A stretch of 64,000 nt of DNA from Ureibacillus aquaedulcis (GCF_030418165.1 NZ_JAUHTQ010000003.1:1-64000); one strand, 5' to 3'; counted from the first letter of the stretch, positions 18,866 to 28,187 are shown. Numbers and translations are program-made. The notes: generated by a model from the letters alone, not told the origin.

Positions 18866-20348
18866 CTTTCTTTTATTCCCGATTATCATCCCATTTTTCT
18901 TCGCCATGATTTTAATGTTTGGCCGGAACAACATTGCTTACCAGCGCATTACAACCCTTTTTGGGCTTGTCCTTTCGATTATTTGTGCCGCAGGGCTTGT
19001 CTCGAAGGTATATGAAGATGGTCCACAAATCGTTACATTCGGGAATTGGCCGGTACCATTCGGCATTACCATGGTTTCGGATATGGTATCTGCACTTCTC
19101 GTGCTTACAACACTAATTCTTGCCCTTTTTATCGTATGGTACGGCTTCGCATCAATTGGGAAAGAACGCGAAAAATTCTTCTATTATTCAGGGATCATGT
19201 TTATTCTTACCGGGGTCAATGGAGCCTTTACAACAGGGGATATTTTTAACCTATTTGTATTCTTTGAAGTATTATTAATGTCATCTTATTTATTGATCGT
19301 GCTTGGTGGGGAAAAAGCGCAATTACGCGAATCAATTAAATACATTTTAGTGAATGTCATTTCCTCTGCTCTATTTGTTATAACTGTAGCATATCTCTAC
19401 TCTGTTGTCGGGACATTGAATATGGCTGATATTTCGCTGAAAATCGCAGAAATTGATCAACCTGGCATCCTTACGGTGATTGCAGTTTTATTCCTATTAG
19501 TATTTGGTATGAAAGCAGCGATTTTCCCGATTTATTTCTGGCTGCCAAGCGCTTATTCGGCACCACCAATACCTGTACTCGCCCTATTCGGTGCCCTGCT
19601 TACTAAAGTCGGTGTTTACTCTATAACACGTACATACACGTTATTCTTTACACATGACTTAAGCTTTACACATGAGCTACTACTCATCCTTTCAATCCTC
19701 ACAATTGTGGCTGGATGTATTGGAGCATTGGCCCACTTTGATGTGAAACAAATTATTATTTATAATATCGTCATAGCTGTTGGGGTTATCTTATTTGGCG
19801 TTGCCCAAATGAATGAGGCAGGTTTGGAAGGTGCAGTTCTCTATCTAATCCATGACATGATCATTAAAGCCGCATTATTTATGTTGATCGGGATTGTGAT
19901 TTACGTAACAGGAACTACTAATTTGAGAAAAATGGGCGGCCTCATGAAAACCTACCCCGCACTAGGATGGTTCTACTTGATAGCAGCTTTCGGTTTAGTA
20001 GGGGTTCCGCCATTGAGCGGATTTATAGGAAAACTATTAATTGTAAGAGGTGGTTTTGAAGCTGCCAATACTTGGACGACAATCTTGGTGCTGGCATCTA
20101 GCATCATAGTTCTCTTATCAGCAATGCGAATTTTCATTTACGCATTTTGGGGTGAACAAGGGCAACTTTCAAGCAAGGTACAGAAAAACAAATACAATCG
20201 CCTATTCATTCCCACGGCACTATTGGTTGTCTTATCCATTTTCTATGGTATAGGAACCGAATGGCTGATGCCCTTCATGGGGGATGCAGCCAAAGTTTTA
20301 GTCGACCCTTCCATTTATACCAATGCGGTTATGAAAGGAGGAAACTAA
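18858..20348 (+). CDS. mrpD: Na+/H+ antiporter subunit D
   Basis: A 496-residue polytopic subunit homologous to NuoM/NuoN, one of the two ion-translocating core subunits. Signature blocks are FNLFVFFEVLLMSSYLLIVLG with the essential glutamate, and FPIYFWLPSAYSAPPIPVLA. The ATG at 18858 is chosen (GAAGTGAGGAC upstream) over an in-frame upstream codon at 18849; it lies inside the end of mrpC. Confidence 0.96.
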   Translation: MNNFLLFPIIIPFFFAMILMFGRNNIAYQRITTLFGLVLSIICAAGLVSKVYEDGPQIVTFGNWPVPFGITMVSDMVSALLVLTTLILALFIVWYGFASIGKEREKFFYYSGIMFILTGVNGAFTTGDIFNLFVFFEVLLMSSYLLIVLGGEKAQLRESIKYILVNVISSALFVITVAYLYSVVGTLNMADISLKIAEIDQPGILTVIAVLFLLVFGMKAAIFPIYFWLPSAYSAPPIPVLALFGALLTKVGVYSITRTYTLFFTHDLSFTHELLLILSILTIVAGCIGALAHFDVKQIIIYNIVIAVGVILFGVAQMNEAGLEGAVLYLIHDMIIKAALFMLIGIVIYVTGTTNLRKMGGLMKTYPALGWFYLIAAFGLVGVPPLSGFIGKLLIVRGGFEAANTWTTILVLASSIIVLLSAMRIFIYAFWGEQGQLSSKVQKNKYNRLFIPTALLVVLSIFYGIGTEWLMPFMGDAAKVLVDPSIYTNAVMKGGN

Positions 20349-20828
20349 ATGTCCTTTCAAATCTTGTTGAATCTATTTTTAGCCTTTTTGTGGATGTTTT
20401 TGTCCTCTAATTATTCAGTATCGCGATTTATAATCGGCTATCTATTAGGGCTTGTAGTCATTATTGCTTTAAGAAGATTCTTTAGATCCAGACTTTATAT
20501 TGATCGGGTATGGGCACTGATCAAACTAACAATTCTCTTTATTAAAGAGTTGATATTGGCGAATGTGTCTGTTCTGATACTCGTAATTAAACCGAAACTC
20601 GTATTGCAACCAGCCTTTTTTAAATACGACACAGAGTTAACGGAAGAATGGGAAATTACACTTCTTTCGAGTTTAATAACCCTGACTCCGGGGACGGTGG
20701 TTGTCCATGTTTCAGATGATTCGAAGTCACTATTTATACATGTTATTGATAGTAATGATATTGATGACACGATTGATTCGATTAAAAATTCATTCGAAAA
20801 AGCGATATTGGAGGTGAGCCGCTCATGA
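20349..20828 (+). CDS. mrpE: Na+/H+ antiporter subunit E
   Basis: A 159-residue subunit with two or three N-terminal membrane helices and a cytoplasmic C-terminal domain (from about 80), including the conserved ITLTPGTVVVHVSDD segment of MnhE. It starts directly after mrpD and overlaps mrpF by 4 nt. Confidence 0.95.
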   Translation: MSFQILLNLFLAFLWMFLSSNYSVSRFIIGYLLGLVVIIALRRFFRSRLYIDRVWALIKLTILFIKELILANVSVLILVIKPKLVLQPAFFKYDTELTEEWEITLLSSLITLTPGTVVVHVSDDSKSLFIHVIDSNDIDDTIDSIKNSFEKAILEVSRS

Positions 20829-21106
20829 CTTATTTTCTCTGGGCAGCAATCATTATTGTAGCCTTATCCATCGTTGCCCTTGTCTTTCGTCTTGTTAAGG
20901 GCCCCAATCCTTCCGATCGCGTTGTCGCTTTAGACACGATTGGCGTTGCTCTTATTTGCTTGGTAGGCCTATTTTCAATGCTGATAGATACTAGTTTCTT
21001 TCTGGAAATTATTTTATTATTGGCGGTACTCTCCTTCATTGGTACAATTGCCTTCTCTAAATTTATAGAGAAAGGAGACATTATTACCCGTGACGATTCT
21101 CGCTAA
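20825..21106 (+). CDS. mrpF: Na+/H+ antiporter subunit F
   Basis: A 93-residue three-helix MnhF protein. RLVKGPNPSDRVVALDTIG between helices 1 and 2 is the family signature; the aspartate there is essential in characterised MrpF. It overlaps mrpE (ATGA) and mrpG (17 nt). Confidence 0.95.
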   Translation: MTYFLWAAIIIVALSIVALVFRLVKGPNPSDRVVALDTIGVALICLVGLFSMLIDTSFFLEIILLLAVLSFIGTIAFSKFIEKGDIITRDDSR

Positions 21107-21458
21107 CATTTTAGTTGTTTTCTTTATTGCAGCAGGGTTGCTCTTTCTTGTTGTAGCAGCAATTGGGGTACTACGACTGCCTGACCTTTATACACGTGCA
21201 CATGCTGCGTCAAAAAGTTCTACTTTAGGGGTGATGTGTATCTTGCTGGGTGTGTTCTTTCACTTCTGGCTTAAAGAGGATCATTTTAACCCGACAATAC
21301 TATTAGGCGTATTATTCCTATTCATAACAGGTCCTGTTGGTGCACATATCATGAGTCGTTCCTCGTATATAGCTGGTGTTAAACCTTGGTCCGGTACAAT
21401 GCGGGACGAGTTAAAACCGGAAATTGAACGCATGAAGAAAGAACAAAATATAGAGTAA
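21090..21458 (+). CDS. mrpG: Na+/H+ antiporter subunit G
   Basis: A 122-residue three-helix MnhG protein with the signature GVLRLPDLYTRAHAASKSST. The start is GTG at 21090, inside mrpF, with GAAAGGAGAC upstream. It is the last gene of the seven-gene operon, followed 22 bp later by a terminator. Confidence 0.95.
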   Translation: MTILANILVVFFIAAGLLFLVVAAIGVLRLPDLYTRAHAASKSSTLGVMCILLGVFFHFWLKEDHFNPTILLGVLFLFITGPVGAHIMSRSSYIAGVKPWSGTMRDELKPEIERMKKEQNIE

Positions 21459-21480
21459 TTCAAATTCTGAAGAATGTAAA

Positions 21481-21515
21481 AAGAAGTGCGAATAATTAGT
21501 TCGCACTTCTTTGCA
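21481..21515. terminator. Bidirectional terminator after mrpG
   Basis: Perfect 12-bp stem AAGAAGTGCGAA / TTCGCACTTCTT with a 7-nt loop, between the convergent mrp operon and the Gly/Tyr-rich gene. Confidence 0.85.
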
Positions 21516-21517
21516 TT

Positions 21518-21733
21518 TTACCAGTATCTTCTGTGATGACGTCTGTGTGGATACCTTGGATATGAATAGTATGGATAAGGCTGATATGGATAAGGATAAG
21601 GTCTACCATAACCTCTGTTATCAGGGTAGATTACATTTCCAAGTAAACCGCCTAAGAACCCACCTATAAATGGAGGACCAAAACTAGAAAATCCACCGCC
21701 ATATCCACCATAACCACTATAGTAATTTACCAA
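21518..21733 (-). CDS. Gly/Tyr/Pro-rich small protein, spore-coat-like
   Basis: A 71-residue low-complexity protein: an N-terminal YSGYGGYGGGFSS segment, a short hydrophobic GFLGGLLGN stretch, then repeated PYP units (PYPYPYQPYPYYSYP) and a basic His/Arg tail. This composition is typical of Bacillales coat or crust proteins and YjcZ-like small proteins, but no specific family is assigned. The start is TTG at 21733 with AAGGAGG nine bases upstream. Expression in the mother cell during sporulation is an inference from composition only. Confidence 0.6.
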   Translation of the reverse strand: MVNYYSGYGGYGGGFSSFGPPFIGGFLGGLLGNVIYPDNRGYGRPYPYPYQPYPYYSYPRYPHRRHHRRYW

Positions 21734-21830
21734 TACGCTCTACCTCCTTTTCCCTAATAACTTATGTTAGGAAAGAAAAGACAGGTATGCTATATGCCCA
21801 CTAGACTTAAAGTTATTAATCGCAAGATAT

Positions 21831-23339
21831 TTACTTGCTTTGTTCGCCCAGTCTTTCGACAAATGTTGCGAGAGTTCGGACCATGACACCCGTCCCACCT
21901 TTTGGACCTAAATCATGGGCACTGGATGCATCCGAAGTTCCCGCGATATCTAAATGGATCCATGGCGTATCTTCAACAAACTCGCCCACAAAGCCTCCGC
22001 CAAAAATCATATGTCCATCACTGCCAGGTGAATTATTTAAATCCGCGACTTCCGATTTACGAATTCGTTTTTTATCTTTTTCAGTCAATGGCATTCCCCA
22101 AACAAATTCACCTGTTTCAATGCTTGACTCGATAAAGGCATCGAAAAACTCTTCATTGTTCGTTAGAGATCCTGTTTTATCAAAGCCTAATGCTGTAATA
22201 ACACCGCCAGTCAAAGTAGCGACATCAATTAAGTAATTCGCTCCTTGCTGCTTAGCATAAGTAACCGCATCAGCCAATACGAGTCGTCCTTCTGCATCCG
22301 TATTTAAGACTTCGACCGTTTTTCCGCTGTACATCGTAATGACATCATCCGGTTTAAATGCCTCGCCCGAAATCATGTTGTCGGTAGAACCAATAACAGC
22401 CACAACATTTTTGTTTGGCCGAATTTCACCGATGATCTTCATCGCTCCCAGGACAGCTGCGGCGCCACCCATATCGCCCTTCATACCAACCATACCTGTT
22501 TTCGGTTTTATTGAATAACCACCTGTATCGTAAGTTACGCCTTTACCCACAAGCCCAATGACATCTTCCCATTTTTCAGTAGCTTGGTATTTGATCGTAA
22601 TTAGTCGCGGCTCTTCAACTGACCCTTTATTGACACTTAGGATACCGCCCATTCCTAGCTCTTCCAACTCGGATTTTGTTAAAATTTCAATCTCAAAATC
22701 ATATTGCTTTGCTAAATTTTCTGCATAATTTCCGAGTTCTGTCGCGGTTAATAAATTTGGAGGTAAATTCACCAGATTGCGGGCCTCATTCACCGAATCA
22801 GCGTAGATTTTCCCCACTTCATATGCCGCAGCAATTTCATCAATATCCGCATTTGTAACAAAATGAACAGCATCCATATACACATCGACTTCATTTGATG
22901 TTGTTTTATAGTTCGGTGTTTGGTAGAACCCTAGCCCAGCCCCTTCTGCGAATAAAAAGGCGATTGTCTCTTCATCAATCGGGCTTGCCGTGAATGATTC
23001 CAACCAAATAGAAAATTCATTAACCTTTAAAGCTCTCAATTGCTTTCCTACTATACCGAATGTCTCTCTTAATTCATTCTCGGTCAATGTCTTTGTATCA
23101 CCTAAACCTACGAATAATACACGCTTCAAATGCTCGTTTTGACCAGTATAAGGAATTCTCGTTAATTTCTTGCGATCCGTATCTATATCACAAGAACGAA
23201 TCCACTCCTCTAAACTTTCCCCGTAGAATGAAACAAAATCTTTCCACCCATTAATATGGTCACAATTTTTTTGAACACCAACAATTAATAGTTCGGTATT
23301 CACTGAATCAAAGGTTTTCTGTTCTTTTACAATTTTCAT
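21831..23339 (-). CDS. pepA: Leucyl aminopeptidase (M17)
   Basis: A 502-residue cytosolic zinc/manganese aminopeptidase releasing N-terminal residues from peptides. The C-terminal catalytic domain carries the M17 signature NTDAEGRLVLAD with metal-binding Asp and Glu, preceded by GKGVTYDTGGYSIKP with the metal-binding Asp and catalytic Lys. The N-terminal domain (1-165) is the usual variable macro-like domain. ATG 23339 is preferred (GGAGGG nine bases upstream) over a GTG at 23345. In B. subtilis the ortholog is yuiE, next to yuiD, as here. Confidence 0.94.
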   Translation of the reverse strand: MKIVKEQKTFDSVNTELLIVGVQKNCDHINGWKDFVSFYGESLEEWIRSCDIDTDRKKLTRIPYTGQNEHLKRVLFVGLGDTKTLTENELRETFGIVGKQLRALKVNEFSIWLESFTASPIDEETIAFLFAEGAGLGFYQTPNYKTTSNEVDVYMDAVHFVTNADIDEIAAAYEVGKIYADSVNEARNLVNLPPNLLTATELGNYAENLAKQYDFEIEILTKSELEELGMGGILSVNKGSVEEPRLITIKYQATEKWEDVIGLVGKGVTYDTGGYSIKPKTGMVGMKGDMGGAAAVLGAMKIIGEIRPNKNVVAVIGSTDNMISGEAFKPDDVITMYSGKTVEVLNTDAEGRLVLADAVTYAKQQGANYLIDVATLTGGVITALGFDKTGSLTNNEEFFDAFIESSIETGEFVWGMPLTEKDKKRIRKSEVADLNNSPGSDGHMIFGGGFVGEFVEDTPWIHLDIAGTSDASSAHDLGPKGGTGVMVRTLATFVERLGEQSK

Positions 23340-23575
23340 TTTCACTATCCCTCCACCTAAGCACTCCATGTTTATGTACTATTATCTCAAGTGAGATCAT
23401 CATTCTTGTAGGATGTTGCAACAACATTTACTTTGAATGAATATACATACATATTATAGTAAAGATATAGCTATTTATCGAATATTTCAAATTACGAATC
23501 ATTATAAATTGAATTCAGATTGTACGGATATGCTATACTTTAGACAAAGCTTATGAAAGGTAGGGATTGTTTGTT

Positions 23576-24049
23576 TTGGCACTCCTTCAAAATACACCCA
23601 TACTGTTATCCATCTTCTCCATACTATTTGCACAATTTGTAAAAGTACCGATTCATTTAATTGCAACAAGGAAATTAGATTGGTCCTTAATGACATCAAC
23701 TGGTGGTATGCCAAGTTCCCATTCAGCTGCAGTGACGAGTCTTGCTACAGCAGTAGGGTTCGAAACAGGCCTTGATTCTCCTACCTTTGCAGTTGCCGCA
23801 ATGTTTGCAAGTATTGTGATGTATGATGCGACTGGTGTCCGGTATCAAGCAGGGCAGCATGCCTTGTTCATCAATCGTATGCGCAGTGAGTTAACTGTCT
23901 TTTTCCGTGAAGTCAAGCATTGGCCCGAGAAAAATGAAGATGAGAAAATCAAAGAATTAAAAACATTGCTAGGACACAAGCCAAGTGAAGTTTTCATGGG
24001 GGCTTTAACAGGAATCATCATCTCTGTTTTATTCTATAATTTGTTTTAA
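23576..24049 (+). CDS. yuiD: YuiD family membrane protein (divergent PAP2)
   Basis: A 157-residue membrane protein of the DUF212/divergent PAP2 family. The start MALLQNTPILLSIFS and FAQFVKVPIHLI align with YuiD. GGMPSSHSAAVTSLATAVG and VMYDATGVRYQAGQHA are the conserved acid-phosphatase-like motifs with the active-site Ser-His pair. It may hydrolyse a lipid phosphate; the substrate is unknown. The TTG at 23576 is preferred to the TTG at 23567 by alignment with the family. It is divergent from pepA. Confidence 0.85.
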   Translation: MALLQNTPILLSIFSILFAQFVKVPIHLIATRKLDWSLMTSTGGMPSSHSAAVTSLATAVGFETGLDSPTFAVAAMFASIVMYDATGVRYQAGQHALFINRMRSELTVFFREVKHWPEKNEDEKIKELKTLLGHKPSEVFMGALTGIIISVLFYNLF

Positions 24050-24096
24050 TCATGATAAATCGACAGATGTCTCATGGACTCTGTTTGTGCTGGTAT

Positions 24097-24131
24097 AAAA
24101 AAACTGACCCGATAGACGAGTCAGTTTTTTT
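24097..24131. terminator. Bidirectional terminator between yuiD and yuiB
   Basis: Perfect 11-bp stem AAAAAACTGAC / GTCAGTTTTTT with a 12-nt loop. Its right arm touches the last base of the convergent yuiB frame. Confidence 0.85.
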
Positions 24132-24459
24132 AAAACATACGATATCCTGCTTTACGAAGATAAATCATGACAATTCCGGCTACAATTGCCCCTGCAAATC
24201 CACCTAGCAGAATGGAGATGTCGACAACCTGCAATGCCTGAAATTTGTCCAAAAGCGCCGGAAAAGCAGTATTGGCTTTGAAAATATAATCTAGAAAACT
24301 TACTTCATCAATAATAAAGATAACTACAACCGGGTAAACGATTGCCATTAACCAAGTCATACGCAGCAACATGTTCAATAAGAAACCGATTCCAAAAAAC
24401 ATGACGAAGAAAAGTACGACTGAGATGATTAATTGCACTAACGAAACTGAACCACTCAT
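24130..24459 (-). CDS. yuiB: YuiB-like membrane protein
   Basis: A 109-residue protein with three membrane helices (about 8-30, 34-52 and 82-102) separated by a loop of about 30 residues (FKANTAFPALLDKFQ). Size, layout and place between yuiD and yutM match B. subtilis YuiB. The function is unknown. Confidence 0.75.
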   Translation of the reverse strand: MSGSVSLVQLIISVVLFFVMFFGIGFLLNMLLRMTWLMAIVYPVVVIFIIDEVSFLDYIFKANTAFPALLDKFQALQVVDISILLGGFAGAIVAGIVMIYLRKAGYRMF

Positions 24460-24525
24460 TTTATGTATAACCTCCGTTTTCCTCTCATTAGTTTACATGA
24501 TAAAAGGACTCCTTTCAAACATAAA

Positions 24526-24560
24526 AAGTGGATGCTCCCTTGTTACTGAGACATCCACTT
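24526..24560 (-). terminator. Terminator of cstA
   Basis: Stem AAGTGGATG / CATCCACTT with an AGT-rich loop, followed on the minus strand by TTTTTATG. It lies 24 bp past the cstA stop codon. Confidence 0.75.
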
Positions 24561-24584
24561 TAAAAATTCTTTATTAAAATTATA

Positions 24585-26387
24585 TTAAGGATTAGTACCA
24601 ATGGCCTTTCCATTAACAAATCTTGGGCTATTCCATAAGCCAATCCATTTTTTCACCGCTGTTACAACAATAATCAGCCCTAATACCAACATGATGATTG
24701 AGAGAATACCATTTAACACCGAGTATCCTGCAGCTGAACTATTCCAATAAACGTTGCTTACCATCCAAATCCCTGCCACATTGACTGTGATATATAAGTA
24801 AATGAGCGGGATAAGACAAGTTAAAACATATATTCGTTTAGAAGCCATTTTTAATATGACTGTTGCTCCTACCACTAAGCCAATCGAAGCCATTAGTTGA
24901 TTGGAAACCCCGAATAATGCCCAGATAGGTCCAATTTCACCGGAGTATAATAAATAACCCCATAAGAAACATGCTAGAGCACTTGCGAAGATTGTACCCG
25001 GCAGCCAATCTGTGCGTTTCAATGGTTTTACCACATCTCCCAGGAAATCCTGGATTAAATAACGGGCTACTCGCGTTCCAGCATCAATCGCCGTTAAAAT
25101 AAATACAGCTTCAAACATAATCACAAATTGATAGAAATACGAGGACATACCACTAAACCACGGGATACCCGTAAAAATTTGCGTCATCCCTACTGCTAAC
25201 GATACACCCCCACCTGTACGACCTTCCAGATCCATGCCGATGCTTTGAGATAATGCGGCCAGGTTAACAGGTTCCATTCCTAATGTCGCATAAACAGCAG
25301 GTGCTGCATTAATTGCAAAATAATCGCCAGGGTGTAAAGCAGTAGCTGCGATTAAAGCCATGACACCTACTAAACTTTCAACCAGCATTGCACCAAAACC
25401 TACTACTCTTATATCTTCCCATCGGTTTAACATCTTGGGTGTGGTACCCGAACCAATAAAAGCATGAAACCCCGAAATTGCGCCACATGCAATCGTAATG
25501 GATACAAATGGCCAAACAGGTCCCGCTACGATAGGGCCACCGCCATGAATAAACTCAGTAACAGCTGGAAATTGAATCACTGGATTAACGAAGAACACAC
25601 CTGCAATGAGAGCAATGAAAACACCTATCTTCATAAAACTGCTTAAATAATCCCGCGGTGCAAGCAAGAACCATACAGGTAATGCTGCTGCAAAGAAAGC
25701 ATATACCGGTAATATAATTGCTAAAGTTTGGCGATCAAATGTTAACCAATCCCCGAGTGCTGTCCCTTGAATAGATGGTCCTATAAAAACCCCTATCATT
25801 AATAGAATAAATCCGATTGCGGAGGTCACCAATAAATTTCCCGTCTTCTTATAAGCAATCCCCACTAACATCGCAATGGGAATTGTAATTGCAACTGCAA
25901 ATGTTCCCCACGGATTTCTTTCCAATGCACCAAGCACCACCATGGATAATCCAGCCATTGTGATGGTAATTATAAATAGCATGGCTAGACCCGTACAGAA
26001 ACCAGCTACTGGACCAAGCTCCTCTTTCATTACCTCGGAAAGAGACTTTCCACCTCGTCTCATGGACGCAAACAATACAACCGCATCATGTACAGCGCCA
26101 CCGATAACAGCACCAATCAATAGCCACAACAGGCCCGGCAGATAACCGAATTGTGCTGCCAAAACGGGTCCGACAAGCGGTCCTGCCGCTGCAATTGCTG
26201 CAAAGTGGTGACCGAAGGCAACCCACTTATTCGTAGGAACATAATCCTTTCCGTCATTTAAAGCATGCGCAGGAGTGGGTTCTTTTTCATTAATGCGTAA
26301 AACCTTTTTCGTAAAAAAATACCCATACAAACGATAACCAATAATAAGGACACAAATTGCACCAATTACAATTGATAACGCATTCAT
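24585..26387 (-). CDS. cstA: Carbon starvation / pyruvate-peptide transporter CstA
   Basis: A 600-residue protein with at least 15 membrane helices, typical of the shorter Gram-positive CstA. The N-terminal CstA domain carries KDYVPTNKWVAFGHHFAAIA and AGPLVGPVLAAQFGYLPG; the C-terminal DUF4161-like part follows. CstA proteins import peptides or pyruvate on carbon limitation. It is probably monocistronic; I saw no clear cre (CcpA) site in the 160 bp upstream. Confidence 0.93.
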   Translation of the reverse strand: MNALSIVIGAICVLIIGYRLYGYFFTKKVLRINEKEPTPAHALNDGKDYVPTNKWVAFGHHFAAIAAAGPLVGPVLAAQFGYLPGLLWLLIGAVIGGAVHDAVVLFASMRRGGKSLSEVMKEELGPVAGFCTGLAMLFIITITMAGLSMVVLGALERNPWGTFAVAITIPIAMLVGIAYKKTGNLLVTSAIGFILLMIGVFIGPSIQGTALGDWLTFDRQTLAIILPVYAFFAAALPVWFLLAPRDYLSSFMKIGVFIALIAGVFFVNPVIQFPAVTEFIHGGGPIVAGPVWPFVSITIACGAISGFHAFIGSGTTPKMLNRWEDIRVVGFGAMLVESLVGVMALIAATALHPGDYFAINAAPAVYATLGMEPVNLAALSQSIGMDLEGRTGGGVSLAVGMTQIFTGIPWFSGMSSYFYQFVIMFEAVFILTAIDAGTRVARYLIQDFLGDVVKPLKRTDWLPGTIFASALACFLWGYLLYSGEIGPIWALFGVSNQLMASIGLVVGATVILKMASKRIYVLTCLIPLIYLYITVNVAGIWMVSNVYWNSSAAGYSVLNGILSIIMLVLGLIIVVTAVKKWIGLWNSPRFVNGKAIGTNP

Positions 26388-26546
26388 AATATTCCTCCCT
26401 CCATTTAAAAAACCTAGAGTAATAAAGAAACAAATGGATGATGAATCATACTATTTAGTTAAGAGAAGTTGCTTAAGCACTTTTTAAAGGATATGAAGAA
26501 CCTACTCTCAACATGCATCGTTTATATGTACATTTGGCACAAGAAC

Positions 26547-27044
26547 TTACTTATTATAAAATAGTTTATAAGCGGAATATTCAAAGACATCACCAGGATT
26601 TATTCCCTCTTTTTTATACAGCTGATGTTGAATTAACTCATGGCATGCCATTTCCTCCAGCATTACCGAAGACGCGCCGCTATTAACAATCTCCTCAACG
26701 CTTAACCATCGGGCTTCAGATATTTCTTCTTCTTGAATCTGGATGATTTGTCCCTCAGATGGGAGTGTACAACAGAAGATAGCCATATTATCACTAATTT
26801 CTTCACGTATCACACCTGTACGGAAACCAATCAGCCCTGTTACTTCACAGTGAATCCCTGTCTCTTCCACGACTTCCCTGACTATAGCCTCGTCTGCTGT
26901 TTCACCGATTTGGACAAACCCAGCCGGCAGTGACCAGACCCCTTTCAAGCCACTATACTTCTTTTTCACCACAAGCCATTTTCCTTCAGCATTTACAACA
27001 ATTCCAGCAACACCAAGCCAAACCTTCCCACGATCCTTTTTCAT
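26547..27044 (-). CDS. Nudix hydrolase
   Basis: A 165-residue pyrophosphohydrolase. The complete Nudix box (GX5EX7REUXEEXGU) starts at Gly42: GFVQIGETADEAIVREVVEE, with TGI following. The surrounding beta strands (VWLGVAGIVVNAEGKWLVV) fit a MutT-like fold. The substrate (a nucleoside diphosphate derivative) cannot be inferred. The initiator ATG is preceded by GGGGG. It is the last host gene before the mobile element. Confidence 0.88.
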   Translation of the reverse strand: MKKDRGKVWLGVAGIVVNAEGKWLVVKKKYSGLKGVWSLPAGFVQIGETADEAIVREVVEETGIHCEVTGLIGFRTGVIREEISDNMAIFCCTLPSEGQIIQIQEEEISEARWLSVEEIVNSGASSVMLEEMACHELIQHQLYKKEGINPGDVFEYSAYKLFYNK

Positions 27045-27327
27045 TTTTTTCCCCCATCTCCATATATTTTACAGGACTTAAATTAAGGTACCCCTCACTG
27101 CATTCTTAATAGAAGAAGTTCATTAGAAAAGGAACCAATCCTTTTAGAAAGCCGAGTAGTATTTGTTAACGCAATCACTTCACGACACGTTAATTTCGCA
27201 TATTGAAACCTGTTTTTTTAGTATAAAAAAAGTCTCTTTGATTAGATTCAAATCAAAAAGACTCTTTATTCAAAAGTATAGGTTTTTAGTATTAAATGTA
27301 AGTACAAATATACTAGTGATTTTGGAG
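27045..27327. other. Host DNA left of the element; original yutM 3' flank
   Basis: No gene is seen. On the minus strand it holds the intrinsic terminator at 27225-27268, which must have ended the yutM transcript before the 15-kb element inserted between the two. Confidence 0.6.
27225..27268 (-). terminator. Orphaned terminator of the original yutM transcript
   Basis: On the minus strand, AAAGAGTC-TTTTTGATTT pairs with AATCAAAGAGACTTT, followed by seven T. It lies 60 bp downstream of the displaced yutM stop codon (27328-27330). Confidence 0.75.
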
Positions 27328-27432
27328 TTATTCACAAACTTCTGGAGTACCTTCAACTTTAGCCGTTCTAAATGAAGTACCACACCCGCATGAAGCGATG
27401 GCATTTGGATTGTCGATGGTGAAACCGCCGCC
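27328..27432 (-). repeat. attL: displaced 3' end of yutM
   Basis: The copy encodes the last 34 codons and stop of YutM (from [11 protein letters not shown] to EVCE) without any start. Compared with 42457-42561 it differs at only four positions (27373, 27418, 27424, 27430), all synonymous third-codon changes. Upstream of 27432 the sequence departs from yutM. Confidence 0.85.
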
Positions 27433-27613
27433 AGATGAAGTTTTATTCAAAAGCTTGTTATATCAGCGTTTATAAGCGTTTTAATGGGTGGTAAATCACA
27501 GATTGGATTGTGAATCCCATGTCTCTGTGATTGTGTATATCGCTGTCCATATTGTACCCCAACTATTACGATTTTTCCATTGTTTTAATAGTTTTATATG
27601 GAAAATAAAATAA

Positions 27614-27640
27614 AACGCACAGCAACGAATGCTGTACGCA
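27614..27640 (-). terminator. Terminator ending the leftward element operon
   Basis: Stem ACGCACAGCA / TGCTGTACGC with one mismatch, followed on the minus strand by TTTTATTTTATTTT, six bp past the stop of the 27646 gene. Confidence 0.8.
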
Positions 27641-27645
27641 AGTGA

Positions 27646-27870
27646 TTAATCAAGGTCTGCGAATAATAAAACATTTTTACAATTATCGCAAATTAGTGGA
27701 ATTACAATCAACATATTGTTTTCATTAATTTCCCAATCGCCGTCTTTTTTTTGAGCAGAAACTAATGCTGTTGTAACAGGACCTCCGTCAGCGCCTAAGC
27801 CACCGAAACTTGTCCCACCACAATTTTGACATTTATTTACTTGTGGTAATTTCATATTGCTCACTCCCAT
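27646..27870 (-). CDS. Small zinc-ribbon-like hypothetical protein
   Basis: A 74-residue protein with two CxxC pairs, CQNCGG near residue 14 and CDNCKN near residue 60, which would form a treble-clef or zinc-ribbon site. The linker includes GADGGPVTTALVSAQKKDGD. No known family was recognised. The start may be the ATG at 27870, overlapping the previous stop (TAATG), or the one at 27855, which has GGGAGTGAG upstream. It is last in the leftward element operon. Zinc ribbons of this size often bind nucleic acid or RNA polymerase, but nothing here proves it. Confidence 0.65.
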   Translation of the reverse strand: MGVSNMKLPQVNKCQNCGGTSFGGLGADGGPVTTALVSAQKKDGDWEINENNMLIVIPLICDNCKNVLLFADLD

Positions 27871-28187
27871 TAATAAAGTGTTTCTGGATATTCTTTAATA
27901 ACTTTGTGATAATCGCAAAGTTTGTTATGTGATTCAGAACCTAAGCCTTCTGGAAACCTAACTGGCTCAGCTTCGATAATGATATTCAAGATTACGAATT
28001 TGCTAACTTGACCTTCTTCGTAAAATGTGTGAACATTGATTACTTCAAAAGCGCTTGAGCCTTCTCTTTCTTTAAATACAACAAATTCACCTTTACGTGG
28101 AACATGTCCTATTTGCCCTTCGCTTAATTGTTTAACGTGGTCGACTTCTCCTCCACCTGGTGGGACCACATGCAATTCTAATGTCAT
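27870..28187 (-). CDS. Hypothetical protein, 105 aa
   Basis: A soluble, beta-rich protein starting MTLELHVVPPGGGEVDHV, with a central HVPRKGEFVVFKEREG stretch resembling a small barrel and an acidic, Tyr-rich C-terminus. It has AAGGAGG before the ATG and is translationally coupled to the next gene by a 1-nt overlap. The family is not recognised. It belongs to the leftward operon of the satellite-like element. Confidence 0.65.
   Translation of the reverse strand: MTLELHVVPPGGGEVDHVKQLSEGQIGHVPRKGEFVVFKEREGSSAFEVINVHTFYEEGQVSKFVILNIIIEAEPVRFPEGLGSESHNKLCDYHKVIKEYPETLY

Noticed and set aside
27328-27432. A second HesB/IscA gene
   Set aside because: Only the last 34 codons are present with no start or upstream domain; the offset and flanks fit an att duplication.
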